From: Sordaria brevicollis
Lineage: Eukaryota; Ascomycota; Sordariomycetes; Sordariales; Sordariaceae
DNA: 64,000 nt
Reading direction: 5' to 3'
NCBI GenBank assembly: GCA_033439795.1
Contig: JAUTDP010000005.1
Coordinates: forward strand, 2,881,001 to 2,945,000
A model generated the notes under the pieces. It had not been told where the DNA came from, did no database searches, and saw only the letters and a program-made list of their open reading frames with translations. Below are positions 26,172-37,910 of this stretch, one piece after another; within the stretch, counting starts at the first letter, position 1; each line of letters begins with the position of its first letter. A program made the position numbers and the translations under genes.

Positions 26172-27740
26172 TATAAATTAATAAAATTAAAATAATATTA
26201 AGAGGCTTCGCTATATATATAAGAAAGTTAAAACGGTTAAGCGAACGTAGGTTAATTTAGGCCCGCTCTCTATTAAGGTAGTTAATATTCGAATAAGGCT
26301 ATTTTATTTATAGTAATATATAATCTATTCCCTAACGGTTATAGAATTCGAAGAGGTATAAGCCCTCTTACATTAGTAATTTGAGGAAATATAAGAGGTT
26401 ATCGTTAAATAAATCGCCAACGAATTAATGCCCTATAAAGAGGAGTAAGCGGGTTATTATACGAAATATTACTTTAATTTCGGCTAACGAATTATATCGC
26501 TTATTAAATCTAATAATAATTCTTTAAAATTATATAAATTATTTATTCGTAGCGGGTTAATAAACCTTTAATACGCAATTAATTCCTATATTCTACGCCG
26601 CTATACCTACTTCAAAGAGATTTTCACGACTTTAACTTTACGTATACAAATAAATTAAATTAAGCGCCTATAAATTAATAATATTCTATTATAAATTACG
26701 TCTTAAGTATATTAATTATTCGTTAATTAATATTAATAGTTCAAGGCTATTTAACCAACTTTACGCCTACTTACTATTTAATTTAGACCCTATACCTAAT
26801 AATTTCGAGCCTAATATAACCTCCTATATATTTACGAAATAGAAAAAAAGAAGGAAGAAGGTTACGTAATTTTGGTTATTAAAGCTAATTATTATCTATA
26901 TTAATATCTCCTCTAATAATATATAAATCCCTACGTATTTATCCCGATATTATATTATATTAATTACTATATTAGGACGCGGAGGATAAATATTTGAAAT
27001 TTCGATTAATTACTAAAGGTATACCTAAGGGTCGCCTACCCAAGTAAGGTAGTCCTTTTAAAGACGAAACTATTCTTCCTAAGTAAACGACCTAAAGTAA
27101 GAGTAAAGGGACTTAGGGTAAAAATAAAAATAAGGGTAAGCGTAAAATTATTAATCCCCGCGGTAAATTTAAAAATTCGGCCTCTATTAAGGCTTTAATA
27201 TATTATAATTATTTACGGTACGAATTTAGGGATAATATTAAATAATTAAATATTAGGGATGCCGCCGCCGCCGCTACCCAAAGCGAAACCCGTAATTACA
27301 TTGAGGTTATTAACGAAGAGGAGGAAGAAGTGGATAAGGAAGTAGCTAAATATTAATAATAGAGAGTACGTGAAGTAGAGTAGAGGGAAGAGGGGGGGTA
27401 AGAGAAACCGATCGAGATATTATTTACAGTCTCGATACTTTCTACTCTCGATAATCGATTTAATGGGATAAGTAGAATAGAATAGAATAGAGTAGAGAAA
27501 TCGATTTACTACAATTTATACTAAATACTATAAAATTATTACGAAATTTAGTTAATGGGGGGAGTTGGTCAGAATGGTATAGTTGGTCACTTTGGTTAAT
27601 TATGTTCGTGATTATATATAACAGTTAGATTTACCGCTAAAATAGGGAAATTTACATAATAGCTGCCACCTTGAAAAAATTGGGTGTGTGTAGGTTTTCT
27701 GGGTGTATGTAGGTTTTGGGTGGGTATATGTAGGTTTCCT
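26172..27740 (+). pseudogene. C-terminal part of inner MULE transposase gene and right end
   Basis: The sequence continues the inner MULE after the retrotransposon and aligns with 16818-17026 plus 27750-28900 of the outer copy. A Glu-rich end (EEEEVDKEVAKY) lies at about 27315-27355, followed by non-coding sequence and the right inverted repeat. Confidence 0.65.
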
Positions 27741-27749
27741 CTCGATAAT

Positions 27750-28960
27750 TTAGCGGGGTATAGAGAATTATTATTAATTAAATCGTTAACGAATTAATAC
27801 CCTATAAAAAGGAGTAAATTAATTACTATACCCGATTTTATTTCAATTTCGGGCAAAGGATAATATTACTAAACGAATCCAATAATAGCTCTTTGAAATC
27901 GTATAGGTTATCAATACGCAACGGTCTTATTAATTTATATTATATTTATAATTAATATATTTTCCGCTATTATATATATTATAAAGAGATTATTACGATA
28001 GCCGCTACGTATATACAAATTAATTAGATTAAACGATTATAAATTAGTAATACTCCGCTTTATATTATATTTTAAATATACGAATTATTTAATAAATAAT
28101 ACTAATAATTTAAATTTACCTAATTTACTATAAAACTACCTAATATTACCCTTAAACTGTATACTAATTAATTTCGAATTTAATATAATTTACCCTATAC
28201 TTATAAAATAAATAATAGGAAAGAAGAGGGCCGTATAATCTTAATTATTAAAACCGACTATTACCCTTTTTAATATATTAATTAATAATACGTAAAGTCT
28301 CCCCCCCTCTTACCCGAACTTTCCTATACTAATTTATATAATAGAATACGGAAAATAAATATCTACGGCTTCGATTAACCGTTAAAAGTATATTTAAAGG
28401 GCAATCGCCAAAATAAAATAATTTATTTAATAACGAATTTATTCTACTTAATAGGTTATTTAGCCGGGTAACCTAAAGTAAAATTAAAAGTAAAATTAAG
28501 GGTAAGGGTAAAAGTAAAGCGCCCCGCAGCAAATTTAAAAATATAATTCCTATTGAAGTATTTATATATCGTAATTATTCCTAATACAAATTTAAAAATA
28601 ATATTAAATAATTAAATACTAAGGATATTACCGCTATTTAGAACGAAATTTATAATTATATTAAAATTATTAATAATAAGGAGGATAAGGAAAATAAGGA
28701 GAATAAAGAAGTAGTTAAATATTGGATAATAAAAATTCGTAAAGTAAAATAAAAAGAAGGAGGGTAAACGGCGCTTATCGAAATATTATTTACAATTTCG
28801 ACTCTTAATACCCTCGATAACCGTTTTAATAGTATAACTAAAGTAAAATAAGCAATTTACTACTATTTATACTAAATACTATAGAAATATTACGAGATTT
28901 AGTCGAGTTACGACTATTAGGATTTTTAATCACCTAGCCGGGTATATTAGTAACTATACA
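27750..28960 (+). pseudogene. C-terminal part of outer MULE transposase gene
   Basis: This is the homologue of 26400-27360 and resumes exactly where the inner MULE inserted. It has a YRNYS-x-YKFKN remnant (a CCHC-like knuckle before RIP) near 28565 and an acidic Asp/Glu/Lys-rich end near 28680. Confidence 0.6.
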
Positions 28961-29015
28961 AAACTATCAGATTTACCGCTAAAACAAGGAATTTTATATG
29001 ACGGCTGACATATAT

Positions 29016-29069
29016 GGCTTTATAAGAGGGTGGGTGTAAATAGGGAAAAGGGTGGGTGAAAATAGGGTT
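29016..29069 (-). repeat. Right terminal inverted repeat of outer MULE
   Basis: Inverted copy of 15076-15129; beyond it base composition returns to normal. Confidence 0.85.
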
Positions 29070-31449
29070 ATATTCGGGCTATACAAGGATTCGCAACTTT
29101 GTAATGCCTCAAGAGAAATCAATTTTTGTCCGCCAGCAGGTGTGAAACGTGTGGTGGCCGGCATGAGAAGAGCAGGAATAACGTTAGACGATAAGGTGAT
29201 ATCGGTGCCTTCTTTCCCGAAAGCGGAGCCATCATTGCTCGGGGCATCTTTGGCCGACACCGGAGCTTGGCGCTGCGAATTGCGTCCTCATTGCGCCCTC
29301 TCTTTGCGTCTCGTCTGCGCCTGCACTTTCAGTCTGCTTTGAACACTTGCTTCTTGTTTTGATCCGTCCATTGCTTGCCCACTTTCTGCTTCTCGACGCC
29401 CGCCTTTTATTCTTTCTCCCCTTTTGCCGCGACAATCATCACGTCTTCGAACAAAGCACCGAACGGCGACATGCAAGACCGGACTTCCAGAAGTCTCTCC
29501 CGCGATCACCCGATGAAGACCGATTCGCGTCATCGCATATTCCAAAGCCTCTGTCTCAACATCGGTATCCTCGAGAATCTTGTCATCCCATACCAACTGC
29601 TACCGTACCAACTGTACCGCCTCCTCTCGCCCATCGTTCAGCGGATTCGCGGCTCCATGTATCATCTCCATTGCTGCACAGATCCGGAACATCACGTCGG
29701 GCAGCACTACACTTCCATACTTTCACCCACTACAGTTGAGCACAACAAGGCAGGCAGCACGCCCTTTATACTTGTTGGCAACGTTCCAGCAAGATCGTCC
29801 GAACCCGCCGCTTTGGGTGCTGCATCCGCCACCCTTCGTTGACAGTGCATCTCGAATCTACCAAGCAGACAAACCGTCGCAGTCGCCCTTGGAAGGAAGG
29901 CGGCTTTTAGTCATCAAAGCCACATTCTCTTTAGACTTTGCATAAAGACGACAGGCAATTGACAAGGGCATCGTCGGCGGCACGTCACGCAAGTAAAGAC
30001 CCCCTTCCTATAAAGCCGTCCGAAGCTCGTAACTTCCCAAGCTCGCTGTTTCACTTGTGTCCAACGCCGCTCGGACACGCTATAGACCGAACTCCTGGCC
30101 GTTATGCAGCTCCGATTTTGAGGTAGATACAGTCATCTCCTTTTGTCTCCACGTCACATGGTACCCAACTCAAAGCATTCGCTGACAAAGTGTAAAAGGA
30201 GACACGGTCCAGTGCCGATATGCCTTCTCACGACGAACCTCCGATGCCCGCGACCTACATCTATACAACCGTAACTCGAACGAATCTCCCTCGCGACCAC
30301 CCCGAGAGGTCAATACCTATCCACTGCCCACCTTGTGCCCCAAGGCCACAATGAACAAGATACGCCACCGGTCCACGACATGGTCCACCGAGCGCTTAAC
30401 CATATCTCGAGCCACCAAGAGAGCTATCTTCCTGCGGTTGTGACAGTGGCTCGCCGGGCACTAAGCTCGTACGACGATTTGCCATCAGATGCCCGCGACC
30501 CCGAAACATTGCCCGTGTTGAACCGTCTTCGCGCGGATCTATCTGCGTACATTTCCAACATGGCGAACTCGCCTGCTCTCTGCGCCAATCGTCTTCGGTC
30601 ATAGAAAACCATTCTCATGGTACCTCTTCACCACCTTCTCCAGGCACCGCCGTCGGAGGTTGTTGGCTTCATCACCCAGAGGCGCAAGTGCCTGGGAGGA
30701 TGGAAACCCGGTTTTCGAGAAGAGAAACACTAATGTCGTCAAGCCGGCTGGTGACAACTACTTCGTTGTGCCGCCGACTGCGGACGAGCGGCCTCTTTTG
30801 GAGTTTATTCGCCGGGATTGGGGAGTCGAGGAAACAGGCTCCCCCCTCTTCGTCTCTCGGTCCCAGACTCCCAATTCTCTCGAGGGATATGCAGATGGTG
30901 TGTACTCCGGAACCACTCAATCCGCAACTTGTCCCGGAGGATCTCCTCTTTGAGGTTCCCGTTGCCCATGGCGCAGTCCCTACTCACAGTCCGCCGTACC
31001 CTACCGCTGCCTTTCCAATATTTCCCACTCCCCTTTCACTTATCCCTCCAAGCGTGAGAATGGAAGTCTTTGGGGCTGTGCCACTCCGGGCTTGTTCACC
31101 AAGCCTGGTTGCTATGTTCCAGTCTCCATCTTTCTCGCTTCCAATTCTCACCACGTAAACGTCCTTCCAAACATCTCTCTCGGGCAATGCTTCTCAGCAA
31201 GTTGGGTCTCAGTCAGTGACTGATGGTTAGGACGCTTTTGAATCCGGCACGGAAGTCCAGTTGTCGTAGCCCTCGCTGCTACCTGGCGGACGAGATGATG
31301 AGGGCAAATCCTGCTTGAGGTTGACCCTACATCCGAGAAGAACTTTCCCAGTCTGGGTCCGTCCTGGTGCGCTCCTATTCTGTGCGACTTTATACATTTT
31401 CACTTCGCCAAGCGCCAGGCTTTTTACTCTTATCACCCCTGAATATGAT
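29070..31449. other. Unassigned sequence; possible decayed gene at 30.2-30.95 kb
   Basis: Between 30220 and 30953 three short + frames in different registers have a more protein-like make-up than the surroundings: MPSHDEPPMPATY; HDMVHRALNHISS with RALSSYDDLPSDARDPE; GDNYFVVPPTADERPLLEFI. They could be pieces of one frameshifted or intron-containing gene. I recognise no family, and no TAG/TGG module is present. Confidence 0.3.
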
Positions 31450-31821
31450 CAGCGCTGTAAACAAGTCAAGTCAAGTCAAGTAGGCCTCCCGAACTTGCTT
31501 GAGTGGGTCCAGAAAATTCCGTGATTTGTTTACTTGGCTATTTGGCAAGTTTGGTCAAGTAAACGCCAAGCCCTATATCCAAAGGTCCGGCCCCACCCGG
31601 TCCGGCGCCGGGGACCCCCCGGGACCCTCCGGAGGCCTTCCCGGAAGGAAACCCGGCCTAATTTTACCCCGGAAGAAAATTCTACCGGTCCGCCAAGTAG
31701 GTCAAATAAATCAAATTTGGATTTCAAATTTGATTGACAACAAGGGGATCCCTTATTTACTTACTTACTTACTCAACTTACTTGATTTGGACCCACCCTA
31801 CTTGACTTGTCTACAGCGTTG
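31450..31821. mobile_element. hAT-type MITE
   Basis: The 8 bp duplication AATATGAT lies at 31442-31449 and 31822-31829. Terminal inverted repeats read CAGCGCTGTAAACAAGTCAA on the left and, inverted, CAACGCTGTAGACAAGTCAA on the right. An 8 bp duplication with ends starting CA(G/A)CG is typical of hAT elements. It is 372 bp with no coding capacity. It shares its end sequence and an interior block (CCGGTNCGCCAAG) with the element at 62097. Confidence 0.88.
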
Positions 31822-31829
31822 AATATGAT

Positions 31830-34359
31830 CTCATGCCCCAAGTGGCGCCATTGGCAGATTCGCTTTCTGAACATCGCCTTGACGTTGCTACCTTTCTGGA
31901 ACACTCGCGGTTCAGAAGATATCGCTTTGAGTGAGAATACCTCACCCTTCTCATTCTTAGAATATACGTTGACTGAGATGTGTTGCTACGATGAATTTCC
32001 TAGAAGAGGGTCTTTGCAGCAGAATACACACTGGTTGGGGCTGATTGGTGACCTGTCGGTCTTAGAAGTTCGACTTCATCGCCGATCTCTCCAGAGAACC
32101 TTTTGTGTGCATGGAGTATTGACATCGTACGAGCATTTCCTAGCCGTACAGCAAGATATTGGTCCCACGTGGGGTCTTTGAAGCCTGATCATGATGTTAC
32201 CATCCTTCCTTTCAGTCATCTTGCTTCCGCGTATGTTTCAGTGTGTAGTCATTTTGAGGTTCCCAACCCGTCGAGTTCCCATAACCAATCCCATCCTCGC
32301 CATCTTTGCAGAGAACCAGACGGATCACTGACCATCGCTTTTGTAGTCGTCGATAACCTCGTATAAACTGTCAAATGCCAGTGCCTTGCCCTCTCTCCTT
32401 CATGTGGAAGTGTCTTTCTGCAAAGTGGTTGCATCGCCTTACACTTTGCCTGCACACTCGCGCCACTTTATTTGTGATCTTGTCATGGCAAACTCTTCTA
32501 CGAAGGTCTTTGTTCTTGTCTTTGTGTGCCATGATGGAGATTACACCATAGCCACCATATCCATTGTAATTGTCTTCAGCTCCGCTCGATGCTCCGTGCT
32601 ACACCCATATCCTCGGACTTTGTGAACATCACTTTCTCACTCCTGACTCGCCAAGATCAGCCGTATACCTAATTGTACGGATTTTTGCTTTTCCTGCTGT
32701 TGTCCCAAAGTTCAACTTGTCACCCGGTTTGCGCTGTTTGGGCATGCCCACTGACCTATCTAAATCGGCAAGAGCCAGTGTGTGTTTTTGGCTCTACTTC
32801 TTCCAGATCTATCTTGCTCAGGTCCGTCCTCGGCATCCTCAGGATACTCTTCCAGAGGGTAGTCTCGCGCACCGGAGCTACCAACAGACCTCGGCAACTG
32901 CGAGATGACTTGTATATAGTGCACTTCTCTGCCAGAGGTCAGGCCGTCTTCGGTAATCGCAACCTCGAAGGCGTCCAGATCTTGTAGATCCCCATAGTTC
33001 TCTGCTAATTTGGCCGATAGAGCTCTTTCTTTCTTGCCATCCGCCACATGGTTGGAAATATCGACAGCTCATTGCTTGTCGTCTGCCTATCGTACTCGAA
33101 ATCCGACTAGCTGTTAAGCACTCTCAAGACGCCTGACCCATGATGACATCAGATGCTCTCGCGAATCCCCATTGGCAACGCAACAGGTGGGTGCGGCCTG
33201 GCTGTTGTCGAAGAAACCGTACCAGCTCCCCGTCGTCCCCAAACGTTGATAGCCCCTCCCAGCTGACTAGGTTTCCAATATGCTTGCCACGGCCGAGCAC
33301 GCAGCTTCAGCTTGTTCACACCGGTGATGCCTTCAGTCTGGAAGAACGGCGTGAGGATGCAATAGATTCGACCCTGTCCAACGCTGGGCCTACTTTAATG
33401 TGCTATGGCCCGAGGCTGACATCTTCTGACGATGCTGGACGGTATAACTGGCTGTTTTCGCCTGCTGGGCATCTTCTAATTTGGAAACAGGCACCTTGAA
33501 CGACCCCTCGCAGATCAACAGTACTCTCTCTGGGCACGGCCGATCCTCCTTCATATCGTCTTGTTTTCCTTGCACACCATTTCGGGTTCCGCACGATGGA
33601 GAGGCTCGCCATGCCGCAACTTTATTCTACCTCTACAGCCAGTGGGCATGAGAAGCCCAGTTACCGATCTATACAAAACTTCCCCGCTGCACCTCGTTCC
33701 TTGGCTGGTGTCTCTTCGTTGTTGATATTTACATTCTCACACATCCTTCGGAAGCTGATGAAGTCATCCTCGTGGTTTACCATAGGGAAAGAAGAGGGAA
33801 TGATGGCACGCCATAAGCAGAACTTGACCTGGGGGCTGCCGTATCTGCTCCTTACAGCCGAAAAGAGATGGACGAGAGTCTAGCTGTGCAACATCACTCG
33901 AAAGTTACTGTAATGACAGCGTAAGCTCCCCGTAGGGAGTGATCACCAGTCCCTCCTCCTCCGCCAGGGCCACGGTTGCCCCCAGCTGCCAAGCTGACCC
34001 TCCTGACACTTCACAAGGATCTGCCGGATGGACTTCCTGGTCACTGGTGAGGGACGAAACGAAGGTATCAAGTACCCTGCGTGTGGTCAAAGTGGTCCGT
34101 GACCCAAGTTGCTCTCCTCGAGGGCATTGTCAGCTGGGGACGCCAAGGGAGAAGATCATGCCAGCTGCTGCCTTAGGCCAACGCCAGCCGCCGGGCAGGA
34201 GATTCTGGTGAACCGGTGGCTGGGGAGGCCCCACATTCTTGAGGTGAAGAGGAAAGTCAAGCAGCGTGCACGAGGCTCGGGGACCGCCTCCCACTTCCCG
34301 TGCAAATTCATGTGGCGTTTTGAGGCTTGACTGCACATGGCCTCTGTGACTGGAACGTC
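31830..34359. other. Unassigned sequence
   Basis: Only short frames are present, several overlapping on opposite strands, and none has a motif I can name. The part after 34.1 kb leads into the promoter of array copy 3. Confidence 0.35.
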
Positions 34360-34440
34360 CACCGTGTTCTGCTCGAGTCCATGAGCCATTCACACGCCCT
34401 TGGATTAAGGTTTTTTGATGTGTGGTTGGCGTATTTAAAC
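34360..34440 (+). promoter_or_regulatory. Promoter block of array copy 3, shared with copy 6
   Basis: A 37 bp block (CACCGTGTTCTGCTCGAG, then TCCATGAGCCATTCACACG) at 34360-34396 recurs almost unchanged at 39114-39150. In both places a GTATTTAAAC TATA-like element follows 34 bp later (34431-34440; 39185-39194). The equal spacing suggests a co-inherited core promoter. The start codon lies about 350 bp downstream. Confidence 0.7.
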
Positions 34441-34785
34441 CCGTCCACCTGCCAATTCGGGTTTCTGTAAAAACACCATCCTCGTACAACCCAAGGATCA
34501 ACCGACACCCAGGTCATCCTGAGCATTCAGCAAGCTTGCCAGTAACTCCGATATACCCTGTTTGGTGCGTTGATGACTGGTGACACTGGAATAATAACAA
34601 CCTCTCAATCGCCAACGAGCCTCGCTGTCATCACTTCTCTTTCATATACCACAACGTCCTTTCAGTCAACGTCCGATCACGACACCATCGGCCCGACTCA
34701 CTCTACGCTGCACACCAAACAACTACGACTAGACACAATCTTCAACACCTTTTACTCAAAGCAGGAACACTTCTGGGTCGTAGAC

Positions 34786-36310
34786 ATGGAGTACGACAAT
34801 GATCCCACCAACCCTCAGGGTTCTGTCCACCCGCCGAACGACATGGCCCAGGGAATTGAGCAGGTAAGCCACCTTCCACCTCACAACTTCTTTGTCAGAG
34901 TTACTAACAAAGCAACAAAAGCCCTACGGCAATGCCAACGTTGAACCTGCCGCTGGATACGGCCCCTCTCCTCTGGCTGTGAGTCCTTTGTCTCAGGTGA
35001 TCTTCATTTATCCCTTGTTTCCATTTCAGTGCGACGAACTCACACAGTCGCAGCAGAACTCTGGTTACGTCAATGCTCCGGGCAGTACCACCGGCTACCA
35101 GAACGAGTGGCACCCAGATGGCCTCGTTGGCTACAACGCCGGTTGGAACGGTGGCCAGTATGGCCCGATTCCTCATGCTAACGGCCATCACGGTTACAAT
35201 CCCGTTAGCTATGATCCCACTCCTCAGGACGGCGCTTACGGCAGTCACTCGCACAACACTGCCTTTTCGCAGCCCGGAAACGGTGCCACCCCCATGGCCG
35301 CCGTCCCTTACAACAACCAATTTCATTCTGCCGAGGGCGCGGTCCCGAACTCTGGTAGTCACCATCCGGGTCGTCAGGCCGACCCGTACATCGGTCACTC
35401 TCGCCGCATTGCCTTATCTCAGCACGGTAACGGTGCCAACCCCATGGCCGCCGTCCCTTACAACAACCAATTTCATTCCGCCGAGGGCGCCATCCAGCAG
35501 GCCAACAATGTCGTCTGGGGTGAGGCTTACAGCGACCTAGATGCCACCCGTTACAACAACAGCCATATCGGCAACAACAACACACCTATGGGGATGATCA
35601 ACCCAGGTGGTTCGTCCACCTCTGGCAACATGAATCACACCAATAATGACCATTTCGCCTACCAGGCTCGCGCAGGATCTATAACCACCCCCGCTTCTGG
35701 TCTTACGCCCGCCCACACTACCGGCCCCAATGCTCCTGGCACCAATAGCCCCAATCCTACCGGCGACGCTGGACCCGCCACTACGAACATTGCTAACTTT
35801 CCCCCACCCAACAACCTGAACGTTATGCCTGCCGGCGCGGCCAACGTCTCTCATCCCGTCACCTCCGGCTCTGCTGGTCAATCCATCCAGAGCGTTGCTG
35901 GACCCCCTGGTGGTGTTCCCGGTTTGGCTCCTGTCGAACGTCGACGCCCGATTGTAATCGACAAAGTGTGCGTGGAAGAAGGTTGCATCGCACTGGTCTA
36001 GGCGCCCGGTGCGACTTTCTGCCGTCGCCACCTGAGGAATTCGTTTTCCGCGGCCCGCGAGGCTGCTATTAACGATTCTTACGCCAGAGGCTTGTATGCC
36101 TGCTCTCGGTGCTTTATCCCGGGTTTGACAACCCAGGGCCTTTGCGGCAGGTGCCGTAATATTGGCCGCGCGACTAAGGATAGGCGCCGCGCTGGTATCC
36201 CCCCTGCTAGGGGAATTCATGGAAAGGGCCGCAGGCGCGGTCCTAGGAAGGACCGCGATGGTCCTTCCGGCGGCCAGGGCATGGGCGGTGGATCCATGGC
36301 AACTGCCTAA
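34786..36310 (+). CDS. Array copy 3: Asn/Gly-rich protein with TAG inside its Cys module
   Basis: Exons 34786-34863, 34922-34978 and 35030-36310. The first intron has an ACTAAC branch and AAAG acceptor; the second is 51 bp and keeps the frame if retained. The 368 codons before the TAG (35999-36001) hold a short acidic start, a G-Y-x-N-A-P-G-S block, a D-G-L-V-G-Y-N block shared with copy 6, and an Asn/Gly/Pro-rich middle. The frame then stays open for 102 codons to TAA 36308-36310. Across the TAG it reads C-x4-C-x11-C-x2-H, then CSRC and CGRC, and ends in a basic Gly-rich tail. If the TAG is read as Trp the product is 471 residues. Function unknown; zinc binding is inferred. The TAG lies in a perfect 8 bp hairpin. 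Confidence 0.82.
35230..35492 (+). repeat. 150 bp internal duplication in copy 3
   Basis: Two units about 150 bp apart encode N-G-A-x-P-M-A-A-V-P-Y-N-N and then QFHSAEGA. They are nearly identical at DNA level from about 35278 and 35428. It is a recent coding duplication in the low-complexity half. Confidence 0.85.
35989..36013 (+). promoter_or_regulatory. RNA hairpin presenting TAG of copy 3
   Basis: CGCACTGG (35989-35996) pairs with CCGGTGCG (36006-36013), 8 bp including one U-G. The loop is TCTAGGCGC and the stop-codon A is its fourth base. Confidence 0.8.
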
Positions 36311-36327
36311 GTCTAAGGCTGCATCAT

Positions 36328-36665
36328 GAAAAGAAAGAGACGGGACATACCAGGTATTAAGACAAACGAAGAAGTTCGTCATGGCTTGGGGGATTGGGGG
36401 ATCCTTCAACCTTGAATTTCGTCGTTACATTGATAGGTCCTGGTACTATAAATCCTTTCTTTGCTTTATCCTTTATCACGTTTTACAAAAATCATTGTGA
36501 AAACAAAGAGATGGGATATACCAGGTGTTAAGATAAACGAAGAAGTTCGTCATGGCTTGGGGGATTGGGGGATCCTTCAACCTTGAGAATCGTCGCTATT
36601 AATAGGTCCTGGTACTATAAATTCTTTTTTGCTTTATCCTTTATCGCGTTTCACCAAAATGATAT
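36328..36665. repeat. Tandem duplication of the 3' flank of copy 3
   Basis: Two units of about 170 bp start at 36328 and 36498. Both contain GAAGTTCGTCATGGCTTG, GGGGATTGGGGGATCC and AGGTCCTGGTACTATAAAT. Diverged versions of the GGGATTGGGG block also follow copies 4, 5 and 6, so it is part of the family's 3' region. Confidence 0.85.
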
Positions 36666-36918
36666 TCGTTCTGCTTTTGTCACTCCATTGTATGCTTGTG
36701 CCTCGCGAGAAGAGTGACTAAATGTCGCTGGTATGACTCGTGTCTCCTTCCCTTTGCAGTCGTTATTCCCATCTCCTTTCTTACAGTTTGAATGTTGGCT
36801 CTGCCAGGTACCTACTTCATATAAGTAGTTGTACTCATATTGCTATCATCGTCGAGGGGGAAGTTATATCTCACCCTTCATCCAAGCATCATACACCTGC
36901 TTCACCTCTTTAAGGCTA

Positions 36919-37527
36919 CCGCAGCGGGAATATACTTAGCGAAATAAGGCATATAATTGCTTATAAGCGTTGTTGTATATTTGTCCCTTAGATATACAAC
37001 AAGCCATGTTGAATCTGTAAGCGTTGTTGAGCTGAGGGAGGCTTCTAATTGGTCGGATTTTGGTGTAAAATAATAAAACCGAAGACCCCTATAACGCCTT
37101 CTATAAAGCCGCTATAGGGGTCTTCTTAGTGGTCTTCTTAGTGGTCTTCTTATTTAGCGTAGCGGTAGCGGATTTTGGCTTCAAAGTCTGGATGAGGGCA
37201 TTCACAAGCGCGTGAAACTTTTCGCGCGAAAAAAACTATCACCGTCTGGAATCGAACTGGCGACCCCAAGAAAGGCAGCGACGATAAAAACCATTGAGCC
37301 ACTGGCTCAATTGATTAAGAGGGGGCCTCAATCTTTCCCTTGATATAGGGAAGTTGAAATTTAGGAAGGAATAACGGGGACTTTGGTATACGTTTGGATC
37401 GGCTAATCAGAGGCCTCCCTCAGCTCAACAACGCTTACAGATTCAACATGGCCTATAAAAACAACAAGTCTTAAAAGCCTTAGTAAGGGAAATAAGGCCT
37501 GTCCCTAGGGAGGTTTTCCCGCTACGG
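36919..37527. mobile_element. TA-flanked MITE with long inverted repeats
   Basis: The outer ends CCGCAGCGGGAA (36919) and TTCCCGCTACGG (ending 37527) are inverted repeats flanked by TA on both sides. A nearly perfect inner repeat, starting CCATGTTGAATCTGTAAGCG at 37004, recurs inverted up to 37451. The arms together span about 150 bp each with gaps. It has no coding capacity. The TA flanks suggest a Tc1/mariner-type donor. Confidence 0.75.
37229..37305 (-). other. tRNA-like sequence with pol III boxes inside the MITE
   Basis: On the minus strand TGGCTCAATGG (box A consensus) is followed about 32 nt later by AGTTCGATTCC (box B) and, 10 nt further, by seven T (pol III terminator). However, the acceptor and T stems do not pair, so it is not a functional tRNA by inspection. 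A SINE-like or decayed tRNA origin is more likely. Confidence 0.45.
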
Positions 37528-37769
37528 TAGTGACCTCGGTTCGGTTTCACCCCTCGAGTCTCGACAACGAAACAAAGTATCAGTACCCCTATACTCGTTC
37601 ACCATAACATCCTCCTTCATCAGTACGAACAAGAGTAATGGGAGAGTTTGCTACCCTTCTTGAATGTACGTTTAGGTAATTCGGACACAGAGTCTCTGCG
37701 CCCAGTCCCACCCGCCTCGCGAAGTTCGCTGCTGCCCCTGAGGTTGACTTGCCCAGCCACGCCATCACA

Positions 37770-37910
37770 AGTGTTGCCGGAGATCGGCCGGGCTACCCGC
37801 GCCCGGCGCAATGCAAATATTCCTCCCACTGGAATACATAGCAAGGGCCGTAAGCGCGGTCTACGCAAGGAGAGATGGCGCCAGTGGCGGTATGGGCGGC
37901 TCGGTCTAGA
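37770..37910 (+). pseudogene. Array copy 4: C-terminal fragment
   Basis: The segment encodes IGRATRARRNANIPPTGIH, then KGRKRG, as in copy 6, and breaks off into a shifted frame after KGRKRGLRK. Upstream the zinc-module Cys codons are missing. The 3' flank has the family GGGATTGGGG block. Confidence 0.8.

Larger units (their letters stand above)
17035..27741 (+). mobile_element. Inner MULE inserted in the outer MULE
   Basis: The 8 bp sequence TCGATAAT flanks it at 17027-17034 and 27742-27749, a target-site duplication of MULE size. Terminal inverted repeats read GGGGAAGCCTACATACACCC on the left and, inverted, GAGGAAACCTACATATACCC on the right. Without the retrotransposon (18807-26166) it is about 3.3 kb, the same length as the outer copy. 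Subterminal blocks (CGTTTTTACCCGCTAAATTT on the left, ATTTACCGCTAAAA on the right) are shared with the outer element. Confidence 0.8.
15076..29069 (+). mobile_element. Outer Mutator-like element (MULE), RIP-mutated and interrupted
   Basis: A roughly 54 bp terminal inverted repeat beginning AACCCTATTTTCACCC lies at 15076-15129 and, inverted, at 29016-29069. Without the insertion at 17035-27741 the element is about 3.3 kb. At about 16350-16700 a heavily mutated frame still shows the MULE transposase pattern: Y-K-x-N, then a T-P-x-K-x-x-F stretch, N-E-R, W/stop-L-I, T-x-S-D and a W/stop-x-I-N-x-N-V-like end. CpA and TpG are almost absent while CpG persists, the RIP signature. I did not find a clear target-site duplication. 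Confidence 0.75.

Noticed and set aside
35999..36001. TAG as the 3' splice site (CTAG) of a small intron
   Set aside because: In-frame introns ending there would be under 40 nt or would remove the conserved Cys codons. In the Trp copies the same stretch is plainly continuous coding sequence.
37229..37305. A functional tRNA gene on the minus strand
   Set aside because: Box A, box B and a T run are present, but acceptor and T stems do not pair.
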